Below, one piece after another: positions 1 to 6,003 of a stretch of 10,644 nt of DNA. The notes beneath the pieces were generated by a model. It had not been told where the DNA came from and made no database searches. It saw only the letters and a list, made by a program, of their open reading frames with translations. Position 1 is the first letter of the stretch. Every line of letters starts with the position of its first letter. A program made the position numbers and the translations under genes. The DNA comes from an uncultured Bacteroidales bacterium (lineage in GTDB: Bacteria > Bacteroidota > Bacteroidia > Bacteroidales > Muribaculaceae), in assembly GCA_947175585.1 (NCBI GenBank), contig CAMWNL010000015.1:1-10644 (forward strand). The letters are read 5' to 3'.

Positions 1-9
1 GCTTATATC

Positions 10-468
10 ATGAATCGACAGAATTTTGACGCGTTAGATCTGAAGATTCTACGCGATTTGTCATTAGACGCCAGAAAAGCCTATCTCGAAATTGCGAGAG
101 AATATGGTGTTTCGGGTGCTGCTGTCCATCAACGTATCCAAAAACTTTTGGCCAATAAAGTCATCACCGGCAACGAGTGTATTATCGATCCGACTTCGAT
201 GGGTTATGAGACTTGTGCTTATGTAGGCATTTATCTCCGTGATCCGGCCAAATCGGCAGAGGTAGTCGAGGAAATCAAAAAGATTCCCGAGATTATCGAG
301 TGTCACTACACTACAGGCCGTTATGACCTGCTTCTGAAAGTTGTCGCTATTAACAACGATCACCTTCTCCATCTGCTTCAGAACGAGATCCAGCAGCTCG
401 GCACATCGCGCACGGAGACCCTTTTGTCATTCCGTCAGGTGCTCAAACGCCCCATACCTGTCAGATAA
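10..468 (+). CDS. Lrp/AsnC-family transcriptional regulator
   Basis: A DNA-binding regulator of the feast/famine family, which usually senses an amino acid or related metabolite and acts as a dimer or octamer in the cytoplasm. The 152 residues match the usual length. Residues about 7-55 form the winged helix-turn-helix (LDLKILRDLSLDARKAYLEI, then GVSGAAVHQRIQKL as the recognition region). Residues about 66-150 form the RAM effector-binding domain, with the typical segment TGRYDLLLKV at 102-111. The ATG lies 9 nt from the window edge, so its promoter is not visible, but the protein is full length from this start. The gene ends in a strong hairpin and is therefore probably not cotranscribed with the decarboxylase operon 155 nt downstream, although the order would allow local control. 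Family assignment is firm; ligand and targets are unknown. Confidence 0.93.
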   Translation: MNRQNFDALDLKILRDLSLDARKAYLEIAREYGVSGAAVHQRIQKLLANKVITGNECIIDPTSMGYETCAYVGIYLRDPAKSAEVVEEIKKIPEIIECHYTTGRYDLLLKVVAINNDHLLHLLQNEIQQLGTSRTETLLSFRQVLKRPIPVR

Positions 469-474
469 AATTTA

Positions 475-530
475 TTGAAGGCAAGACTATTATTTTTTTT
501 AAGTAATAGTCTTGCTTTCAATTTTAATTT
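475..530 (+). terminator. Hairpin terminator after the Lrp-family gene
   Basis: An inverted repeat starts 6 nt after the stop codon. Arms 475-492 and 504-521 pair over 18 positions with one G-U pair; the core GCAAGACTATTA pairs perfectly with TAATAGTCTTGC. The 11-nt loop (493-503) begins with eight T residues, and the 3' arm is followed by TTTTAATTT. This fits a factor-independent terminator, possibly working in both directions. The 3' arm also contains the candidate -33 box of the next promoter. Confidence 0.8.
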
Positions 531-540
531 AGTAAATTTG
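512..540 (+). promoter_or_regulatory. Candidate Bacteroidetes promoter of the methylmalonyl-CoA decarboxylase operon
   Basis: TAAATTTG at 533-540 matches the Bacteroidetes -7 consensus TAnnTTTG exactly. A TTG at 512-514 sits 18 nt upstream, close to the 19-21 nt spacing known for the -33 TTTG box. Transcription would start near 544-548, giving a leader of about 75-80 nt before the epimerase ATG. Such 8-mers also occur by chance; the position in the only gap before the operon is what supports it. Confidence 0.55.
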
Positions 541-623
541 TGCGAATTTATGAGTGACATGCTTATCAATTCGCTTTTTGACATAGAATTTTAATTTTTT
601 ACAACCTCATTTATTTTACAGCA

Positions 624-1046
624 ATGGATATCAGCCATATCGAACACATTGGCATCGCAGTTCCTTCACTTGACGAGGCCATCCCCTTCTACGAAAACAT
701 CCTCGGTTTCAAATGCTTCGCTATCGAAGAAGTACCCGATCAGAAAGTGCGTACAGCCTTCTTTAAAGTAGGTCAGACCAAACTTGAGCTCCTCGAAGGC
801 ACATCAGAAGACAGCGCTATCTCAAAATTTATCGCCAACAATGGCGGCCGCGGTGGTGTGCAGCACATTGCCTTCGCTGTTGAAGACGGCGTAGCCAACG
901 CTCTCGAAGAAGTTCAGGCCAAGGAGTGTCGTGTAATCGACAAGGCTCCCCGTAAGGGTGCTGAAGGCCTTAACATCGCCTTCCTTCATCCGAAGTCAAC
1001 TATCGGTACTCTTATCGAGCTTTGTGAAGATCCCAAGAAAGCATAA
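624..1046 (+). CDS. mce: Methylmalonyl-CoA epimerase
   Basis: Interconverts (R)- and (S)-methylmalonyl-CoA, linking the B12-dependent mutase to the decarboxylase encoded just downstream. The 140 residues are typical for this vicinal-oxygen-chelate enzyme, with two glyoxalase-like beta-alpha-beta modules. Opening [20 protein letters not shown] is characteristic. Probable divalent-metal ligands are H8, E55 (in LELLEGT; the family has E or Q here), H81 (in [10 protein letters not shown]) and E132 (in GTLIELCE). The motif [17 protein letters not shown] near 108-124 is also typical. ATG 624 places the conserved histidine at the expected distance from the N-terminus. It is the first gene of the operon, 26 nt before the carboxyltransferase gene, which strongly supports methylmalonyl-CoA rather than another substrate. 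Expected to be cytoplasmic. Confidence 0.95.
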   Translation: MDISHIEHIGIAVPSLDEAIPFYENILGFKCFAIEEVPDQKVRTAFFKVGQTKLELLEGTSEDSAISKFIANNGGRGGVQHIAFAVEDGVANALEEVQAKECRVIDKAPRKGAEGLNIAFLHPKSTIGTLIELCEDPKKA

Positions 1047-1072
1047 TAAATATAACTAATATCATAATCACA

Positions 1073-2626
1073 ATGAGTAGTCAACTCGAAAAAGTTAAAG
1101 AGTTAATCGAGCTCCGCGCGCAGGCGCGCATCGGCGGAGGTGAGAAAGCCATCGAAAAGCAGCACGAACGCGGCAAATACACTGCTCGCGAGCGTATCGC
1201 CCAGCTCCTCGACGAAGGATCGTTCGAAGAACTCGACATGTTTGTTCGTCACCGTTGTACAAACTTCGGTCAGGAAAAGAAATCATTTCTCGGCGACGGT
1301 GTCGTAACCGGCTACGGCACGATCGAAGGTCGTCTCGTATATGTATTCGCTCAGGACTTCACCGTCTTCGGCGGATCTCTTTCAGAGACTATGGCTCTGA
1401 AGATTTGCAAAATTATGGATATGGCCATGAAGATGGGTGCTCCCGTTATCGGTCTTAATGACTCGGGCGGTGCACGTATCCAGGAAGGTATCAACGCTCT
1501 TGCCGGCTATGCCGAAATCTTCGAGCGCAATATCCTCGCTTCTGGTGTAATTCCTCAGATTTCAGCTATTCTTGGGCCCTGTGCAGGTGGCGCCGTGTAC
1601 TCTCCGGCTCTCACCGACTTCACTATCATGGCCAAGGGTATCTCTTATATGTTCCTCACCGGCCCGAAGGTTGTGAAGACCGTGACCGGCGAAGATGTGA
1701 CTCAGGACGCTCTCGGCGGTGCAGAAGTTCACTCGTCAAAGAGCGGTGTGTGTCACTTCGCTGCCGAAGACGGCGAACACGCTATCAAGATCATCCGTAA
1801 GCTTTTCAGCTACATTCCTCAGAACAATCTCGAAGAGCCCCCGTTGGTGGCTTGCACTGACCCCATCGACCGTCTCGAAGACTCACTCAACGACATCATC
1901 CCCGATTCGCCAACACGTCCTTACGACATGTATGAGGTTATCGGCGCAATCGTCGACAACGGTGAGTTCCTCGAAATCCAGCGCGACTATGCTAAGAACA
2001 TCATCATCGGTTTCGCTCGTTTCAACGGCCAGTCTGTAGGTATAGTTGCCAACCAGCCTAAATATCTTGCAGGTGTGCTTGACAGCAACGCTTCTCGCAA
2101 GGCTGCGCGTTTCGTTCGTTTCTGCGACGCGTTCAATATTCCTCTGGTTACTCTCGTCGACGTTCCCGGCTTCCTTCCCGGTACAGGTCAGGAATATAAC
2201 GGCGTAATCCTTCACGGTGCTAAGTTGCTCTACGCTTACGGCGAGGCTACTGTACCCAAAGTTACAGTTACCCTCCGCAAGAGCTACGGCGGTAGCCATA
2301 TCGTGATGAGCTGTAAGCAGCTTCGCGGCGACATGAACTACGCATGGCCTACAGCCGAAATCGCTGTTATGGGTGGTGCAGGTGCAGTAGAAGTGCTCTA
2401 CGCCAAGGAAGCCAAGGCTTCAGACGATCCCGCAAAAGTGCTCAAGGAAAAAGAAGCTGAATACAACAAGCTCTTCTGCAATCCTTATAATGCAGCGAAA
2501 TACGGCTACATCGATGACGTTATCGAGCCGCGTAACACTCGTTTCCGCATCATTCGTGCCCTACAGCAGCTTGCTACTAAGAAGGTGACCAATCCGGCTA
2601 AGAAACACGGTAACATTCCTCTCTAA
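1073..2626 (+). CDS. mmdA: Methylmalonyl-CoA decarboxylase alpha subunit (carboxyltransferase)
   Basis: Transfers the carboxyl group from (S)-methylmalonyl-CoA to the biotin of the carrier subunit, giving propionyl-CoA. The 517 residues are the normal length for the crotonase-fold carboxyltransferase family shared with propionyl-CoA carboxylase beta. N-terminal half: [18 protein letters not shown] (129-146) and [16 protein letters not shown] (168-183), the first acyl-CoA/oxyanion site. C-terminal half: [18 protein letters not shown] (362-379) and [20 protein letters not shown] (403-422), the biotin-side site. The protein is close in type to both propionyl-CoA carboxylase beta and decarboxylase alpha; sequence alone does not separate them. 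Epimerase, OadG-like, biotin carrier and beta subunit genes around it, and no biotin carboxylase, favour the sodium-pumping decarboxylase. It acts on the cytoplasmic face of the membrane complex. Long antisense open frames here are shadows of its codon usage. Confidence 0.95.
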   Translation: MSSQLEKVKELIELRAQARIGGGEKAIEKQHERGKYTARERIAQLLDEGSFEELDMFVRHRCTNFGQEKKSFLGDGVVTGYGTIEGRLVYVFAQDFTVFGGSLSETMALKICKIMDMAMKMGAPVIGLNDSGGARIQEGINALAGYAEIFERNILASGVIPQISAILGPCAGGAVYSPALTDFTIMAKGISYMFLTGPKVVKTVTGEDVTQDALGGAEVHSSKSGVCHFAAEDGEHAIKIIRKLFSYIPQNNLEEPPLVACTDPIDRLEDSLNDIIPDSPTRPYDMYEVIGAIVDNGEFLEIQRDYAKNIIIGFARFNGQSVGIVANQPKYLAGVLDSNASRKAARFVRFCDAFNIPLVTLVDVPGFLPGTGQEYNGVILHGAKLLYAYGEATVPKVTVTLRKSYGGSHIVMSCKQLRGDMNYAWPTAEIAVMGGAGAVEVLYAKEAKASDDPAKVLKEKEAEYNKLFCNPYNAAKYGYIDDVIEPRNTRFRIIRALQQLATKKVTNPAKKHGNIPL

Positions 2627-2658
2627 GCCAATTGGCTGTCTAAAAGCATTATGCACTT

Positions 2659-3573
2659 ATGAAAAGAAAATTATTTATAACAGCCATGCTCGTCGTTGCA
2701 GCAGCGTCTGCGGCCTTTGCACAAGGTCGCAAGGCTCTGCGCATCAACGAAGTCATGGTTCAGAACGAATCGAGTATCGTCGATGATTACGGCGAACACC
2801 ACGGTTGGATTGAGCTTTTCAACTCTAACTTCGCTCCGCTCGAGATTTCAAGCGTTTATCTCACCAATGACACTACCGACAAAAAGAAATATCCGGTGCC
2901 CCTGGGCGATGTGAATACTCGCATTGCAAAGCGCCAGCACGTGGTGTTCTTTGCTGATGGACAGCCGGATAAGGGTACTTTTCATACCAACTTTGTACTT
3001 GAACCCGGCAAGGACAACTGGATCGGTATCTACGATGCCGATGGTAGCACGCTTATTGACGAGGTGTTTATCCCGGCCTCTCTTGCGACAGACAACAGCT
3101 ATGCCCGTACCGTTGACGGTGCTGGCGAGTGGGCTGTGCGTGACGGCGGAGCCGCTTACATCACTCCATCGAGCGCCAATGTTATCCGCGATACCAATAA
3201 TAAGATTGAAGAGTTTGCAGAGCGTGACGCCAACGGCTTCGGTATGACCGTTATGGCAATGTGTATCGTGTTCTCGGCTCTTCTGGTGCTCTGTCTCTGC
3301 TTCTACGGTATCGGTAAGATCAACTCCAGCATCTCGCGTCTCAACAAGATGCGTGCTCACGGTGTAGAGAAACATGAAGTCGAGAAGGGTGAAGTCGCTC
3401 ATGACTCAGGTGAGGAAATCGCCGCTATCGTTATGGCTCTCCACGACCATCTTGATGCCCACGACACTGAAAACACTATCCTGACCATAAACAAAGTCAA
3501 GCGTGCTTACTCGCCATGGAGCTCTAAGATTTACAGCCTCCGCGAAGTGCCCGGTGTCAATCACCGCCGTTAA
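2659..3573 (+). CDS. OadG-like gamma subunit with N-terminal lamin-tail domain
   Basis: Probable small membrane subunit that holds the decarboxylase alpha and beta subunits together. Of 304 residues, 1-21 are a signal peptide (MKRKLFITAM..., cleavage likely after AFA). Residues about 25-178 look like a lamin-tail domain: LRINEVMVQNESSIVDDYGE, HGWIELFNS, NDTTDKKKYPVP, VFFADGQ, and a final ITPSSANVI resembling the usual TPGxxN ending. Residues 194-219 are one transmembrane helix (FGMTVMAMCIVFSALLVLCL...). Residues 220-304 would be cytoplasmic: charged, with GEEIAAIVMALHDHLD (251-266) and a terminal YSPWSSKIYSLRE motif typical of OadG-like tails. The topology (outside N-terminus, inside C-terminus) fits OadG. 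It lies 32 nt after the alpha gene and 36 nt before the biotin carrier gene. ATG 2659 is chosen because an earlier ATG at 2651 stops after three codons. Classical OadG proteins are far shorter and lack the extracytoplasmic domain. Confidence 0.85.
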   Translation: MKRKLFITAMLVVAAASAAFAQGRKALRINEVMVQNESSIVDDYGEHHGWIELFNSNFAPLEISSVYLTNDTTDKKKYPVPLGDVNTRIAKRQHVVFFADGQPDKGTFHTNFVLEPGKDNWIGIYDADGSTLIDEVFIPASLATDNSYARTVDGAGEWAVRDGGAAYITPSSANVIRDTNNKIEEFAERDANGFGMTVMAMCIVFSALLVLCLCFYGIGKINSSISRLNKMRAHGVEKHEVEKGEVAHDSGEEIAAIVMALHDHLDAHDTENTILTINKVKRAYSPWSSKIYSLREVPGVNHRR

Positions 3574-3609
3574 TCATTTTATTTAATTCTACTAATTAAG
3601 ATCTAAACA

Positions 3610-4047
3610 ATGAAAGAATATAAGTATAAAATCAATGGTAACACCTACAAGGTAGCCGTTGGTGACATAGACGGCAACGTGGCTCAGGTTGAAGTCAATG
3701 GTGTGCCCTACAAAGTGGAACTCGAAGAGCATACCGCAGCCAAGGTTAAGTCTGTAAGCTCTCCGCGTCCTGAAGCTGCTCCCCGTACATCTGCCGGCGA
3801 AAAAGTTATCGCCAAGCCTGCTCCCACCGGCACAGGTGATGCAGTGAAGGCTCCGCTGCCCGGCGTTGTGCTTTCAATCCCCGTTAAAGTCGGTGACGCA
3901 GTTAAGGCTGCTGACACAGTAGTGCTCCTCGAAGCTATGAAGATGGAAAATGCTATCCACGCCGGTCGTGACGGCAAAGTCGCTTCTATCAACGTTGCCG
4001 CAGGTGACTCTGTACTCGAAGGCACTGTTCTCATCACAATCGCTTAA
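3610..4047 (+). CDS. mmdC: Biotin carboxyl carrier subunit of methylmalonyl-CoA decarboxylase
   Basis: Carries the carboxyl group on biotin between the alpha subunit and the membrane beta subunit. The 145 residues have three parts. Residues 1-45 form a small beta-rich segment (MKEYKYKINGNTYKVAVGDI...VNGVPYKVELEE). Residues 46-78 are a flexible Pro/Ala/Lys linker. Residues about 79-145 form the biotinyl domain, starting KAPLPGVVLSIPVKVGDAVK, with the biotinylation motif EAMKMEN (108-114); K111 is the modified lysine. The domain ends in the usual VAAGDSVLEGTVLITIA. It is a free carrier rather than fused to a biotin carboxylase, as in decarboxylase operons. The gene lies 11 nt before the beta-subunit gene. 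Automated pipelines may label it as the acetyl-CoA carboxylase carrier, but the context argues against that. Confidence 0.93.
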   Translation: MKEYKYKINGNTYKVAVGDIDGNVAQVEVNGVPYKVELEEHTAAKVKSVSSPRPEAAPRTSAGEKVIAKPAPTGTGDAVKAPLPGVVLSIPVKVGDAVKAADTVVLLEAMKMENAIHAGRDGKVASINVAAGDSVLEGTVLITIA

Positions 4048-4058
4048 TCGACGTTGTT

Positions 4059-5216
4059 ATGTCATTTGGTGATTTTCTATTGAAAAACCTGCAACAGTTC
4101 TGGGAACTGACAGGTTTTGCCAATGCCGAGATAGGCAACTTTGTCATGCTCGCTGTCGGCCTGTTCTTCATCTGGCTTGCCATAAAGAAGAATTTTGAGC
4201 CTATGCTTCTGGTGCCTATCGGTTTCGGTATCCTTATCGGTAACGTACCGTTCAACACCGGTGCCGGTCTCGAAATCGGTATCTATGAAGAAGGCTCGGT
4301 GCTCAATATTCTTTACAATGGTGTAAGCGCCGGTTGGTATCCTCCGTTGATTTTCCTCGGTATCGGTGCGATGACCGACTTCTCAGCGTTGATTGCCAAT
4401 CCTAAGCTGATGCTTATCGGTGCGGCTGCACAGTTCGGTATTTTTGGAGCATATATGGTGGCTCTCGCCATCGGATTCGCTCCAGACCAGGCCGGTGCAA
4501 TCGCAATTATCGGTGGTGCTGACGGTCCTACTGCTATCTTCCTGTCATCAAAACTCGCTCCTAATCTGATGGGTGCGATCGCGGTTTCAGCTTATAGCTA
4601 CATGGCTCTCGTGCCTGTGATCCAACCCCCGTTGATGCGTCTGTTCACTACGAAGAAAGAGCGTCTTATCCGCATGAAACCGGCTCGCGCCGTGTCGCAG
4701 AACGAGAAGATTATCTTCCCCATCGTCGGCATGTTGCTCACTTGCTTCGTGGTTCCGTCAGGTCTGCCCCTGCTCGGCATGCTCTTCTTCGGTAACCTTC
4801 TCCGTGAGTGTGGTGTGACAAACCGTCTCGCCAAGACTGCAAGCAACGCTCTAACCGACATCGTAACCATCCTTCTCGGTATGACAGTAGGTGCGTCAAC
4901 TCAGGCTTCGCAGTTCCTCACACCGCAGACTATCTTTATTTTCTTCCTTGGTTTTATGGCATTCATCATCGCGTCGTCGTCAGGCGTGCTCTTTGTGAAG
5001 CTATTCAACCTCGTGTTGCCAAAGGATAAGAAAATCAATCCGCTTATCGGTAACGCCGGTGTATCAGCTGTGCCGATGTCAGCACGTATCTCCAACAACC
5101 TCGGTCTCGAATACGATCCGTCAAACTATCTGCTCATGCACGCCATGGGTCCGAATGTTGCCGGTGTGATCGGTTCAGCGGTTGCTGCAGGTGTGTTGCT
5201 AGGCTTCCTCGCTTGA
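4059..5216 (+). CDS. mmdB: Sodium-pumping decarboxylase beta subunit
   Basis: Integral membrane subunit that decarboxylates carboxybiotin and couples this to Na+ export across the inner membrane (OadB/MmdB/GcdB family). The 385 residues are close to the usual length. Most of the chain is hydrophobic helices (for example 27-43, 47-63, 117-138, 217-240, 290-320, 361-384). IIGGADGPTAIFLSSKLAP (150-168) is the family signature; D155 should correspond to the essential aspartate (D203 in Klebsiella OadB, as I recall). NPLIGNAGVSAVPMSARISN (327-346) contains N332 and S341, spaced like the Na+-site residues N373 and S382 of OadB. HAMGPNVAGVIGSAVAAG (361-378) is also conserved. It is the last gene of the operon, followed by a hairpin terminator. 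Family members differ mainly in partner subunits; the methylmalonyl-CoA assignment comes from the neighbours. Confidence 0.95.
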   Translation: MSFGDFLLKNLQQFWELTGFANAEIGNFVMLAVGLFFIWLAIKKNFEPMLLVPIGFGILIGNVPFNTGAGLEIGIYEEGSVLNILYNGVSAGWYPPLIFLGIGAMTDFSALIANPKLMLIGAAAQFGIFGAYMVALAIGFAPDQAGAIAIIGGADGPTAIFLSSKLAPNLMGAIAVSAYSYMALVPVIQPPLMRLFTTKKERLIRMKPARAVSQNEKIIFPIVGMLLTCFVVPSGLPLLGMLFFGNLLRECGVTNRLAKTASNALTDIVTILLGMTVGASTQASQFLTPQTIFIFFLGFMAFIIASSSGVLFVKLFNLVLPKDKKINPLIGNAGVSAVPMSARISNNLGLEYDPSNYLLMHAMGPNVAGVIGSAVAAGVLLGFLA

Positions 5217-5238
5217 TAAATAGCAATTTAAATAACGT

Positions 5239-5276
5239 TGACAAAAGCGTGTCCCGATCAGGGCGCGCTTTTGTTA
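5239..5276 (+). terminator. Hairpin terminator ending the decarboxylase operon
   Basis: ACAAAAGCG (5241-5249) pairs with CGCTTTTGT (5266-5274). The stem continues through a T-G wobble, a G-C pair, one bulged T and CCC-GGG, closing a GATCA loop (5256-5260). The CTTTTGTTA run on the 3' side supplies T residues, although no pure T-tract follows. It starts 22 nt after the beta-subunit stop codon. Confidence 0.7.
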
Positions 5277-5459
5277 CATTCAGACTAAAAAATAATAGTA
5301 AAGAGGGCGAACATTTAGAGAGCTGATCGGTTATAATACTACAACGGGAAACTTCGACAAGTGCTAATCTTCTCCTGACTCTTTCTGATCTGTCGATGTC
5401 ATCCGCTAAACAGAATTTTTAACAACAAGCATCAAAAGATTACAAGCCCTAATTGAAGT

Positions 5460-5825
5460 ATGATAACAAGTCAGGTAATCGACACTCTCTATAAGAAGTA
5501 TCGCAAACTCCCCAAAAGCATCGACTGTCTGGATTTCGGACTCCTTTTCGACAGCGTAGCCGAGCATCACAATATCGAAGTAGACATGGATAGCGACAGC
5601 TTGATTCTCCACGGACTCGGAGAGCGTTCACCTTTTTACAAAATACCTCTTTCGCGCATCCACGCAATAGTTCCTTTTGAAGAATGGGTAGCTATAGTAC
5701 TTCACTCGTCAATCATTTTTCTCAACCGTAATTCGGCTAAAGCGTCGGTGCATGTCAAGCCTCCCAAACTTTCGTTTGTCGACCGTCTGAAAATGCCGTT
5801 TGTTAAGGAAAGCGTGATGGATTAA
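5460..5825 (+). CDS. Small conserved-looking protein of unknown function
   Basis: I do not recognise a named family. The 121-residue product has no signal peptide and no clear transmembrane segment, so it is probably cytoplasmic. Residues 1-40 look helical (ITSQVIDTLYKKYRKLPKSI, then DCLDFGLLFDSVAEHHN). The middle is beta-rich, with short strands IEVDMDSDSLILHG, YKIPLSRIHAIVPFEEWVAI and VLHSSIIFLNRNSAKASVHV. The tail is basic (KPPKLSFVDRLKMPFVKE). Codon choice is like that of its neighbours, and a terminator follows 49 nt after the stop, so it looks like a real single-gene unit. The 183-nt gap before it (5277-5459) contains no TAnnTTTG match, no tRNA and no convincing RNA structure; only a 6-bp repeat TCGACA/TGTCGA at 5354-5359/5391-5396. 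Its expression may rely on read-through or a non-consensus promoter. Confidence 0.75.
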   Translation: MITSQVIDTLYKKYRKLPKSIDCLDFGLLFDSVAEHHNIEVDMDSDSLILHGLGERSPFYKIPLSRIHAIVPFEEWVAIVLHSSIIFLNRNSAKASVHVKPPKLSFVDRLKMPFVKESVMD

Positions 5826-5874
5826 TTCGAAAGAACAACTTACACATTAAAACATAAAAATTCAACAATCAATG

Positions 5875-5902
5875 TCTCTGGCTAATAGTCGGAGATTTTT
5901 TT
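5875..5902 (+). terminator. Rho-independent terminator after the 121-residue gene
   Basis: A 9-bp stem (5875-5883 with 5887-5895, two G-U pairs), three-base loop AAT, is followed at once by seven T residues (5896-5902). This is the cleanest hairpin-plus-T-tract in the window and separates the small gene from the secreted-protein gene. Confidence 0.75.
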
Positions 5903-5956
5903 AATACATACAAGGATTAATATTTGACATATGATGGATAATCTCGTGATAATGCT

Positions 5957-5964
5957 TACTTTTG
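5957..5964 (+). promoter_or_regulatory. Candidate -7 promoter element for the secreted-protein gene
   Basis: TACTTTTG matches the Bacteroidetes -7 consensus TAnnTTTG exactly. The expected -33 position (about 5933-5936, GATG) keeps only the TG of TTTG, so the promoter is one-sided. Transcription would begin near 5968-5972, about 33 nt before ATG 6004. The element covers an upstream in-frame TTG at 5962, which argues that this TTG is not a translation start. Confidence 0.55.
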
Positions 5965-6003
5965 TATTCCGAAATAAAGTTTATCAATCATTTATCCATT
6001 TAT

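Noticed and set aside
592..599. TAATTTTT as a second promoter before mce
   Set aside because: It misses the final G of the consensus, and the nearest TTTG (577-580) is only 11 nt upstream, too close for a -33 box.
1883..2299. 138-codon open frame on the - strand inside mmdA
   Set aside because: Lies wholly within a strongly conserved gene, has no recognisable protein features, and follows from the GC-rich codon pattern; the same holds for other antisense frames such as 2848-3402 and 3708-4037.
1073..2626. Propionyl-CoA carboxylase beta subunit
   Set aside because: Sequence alone permits it, but the sodium-pump beta subunit, free biotin carrier and OadG-like gene alongside, with no biotin carboxylase, favour the decarboxylase.
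2626..2637. 12-bp perfect palindrome AGCCAATTGGCT after the mmdA stop
   Set aside because: It has no loop, no T-tract follows, and two or three such palindromes are expected by chance in a window of this size.
5277..5459. Riboswitch or small RNA in the gap before the 121-residue gene
   Set aside because: Only a 6-bp inverted repeat with a 31-nt loop was found, with no recognisable riboswitch core and no terminator or T-tract.
5962..6003. TTG start that would lengthen the secreted protein by 14 residues
   Set aside because: It lies inside the TAnnTTTG promoter element and would place a polar stretch before a perfect signal peptide that begins at ATG 6004.
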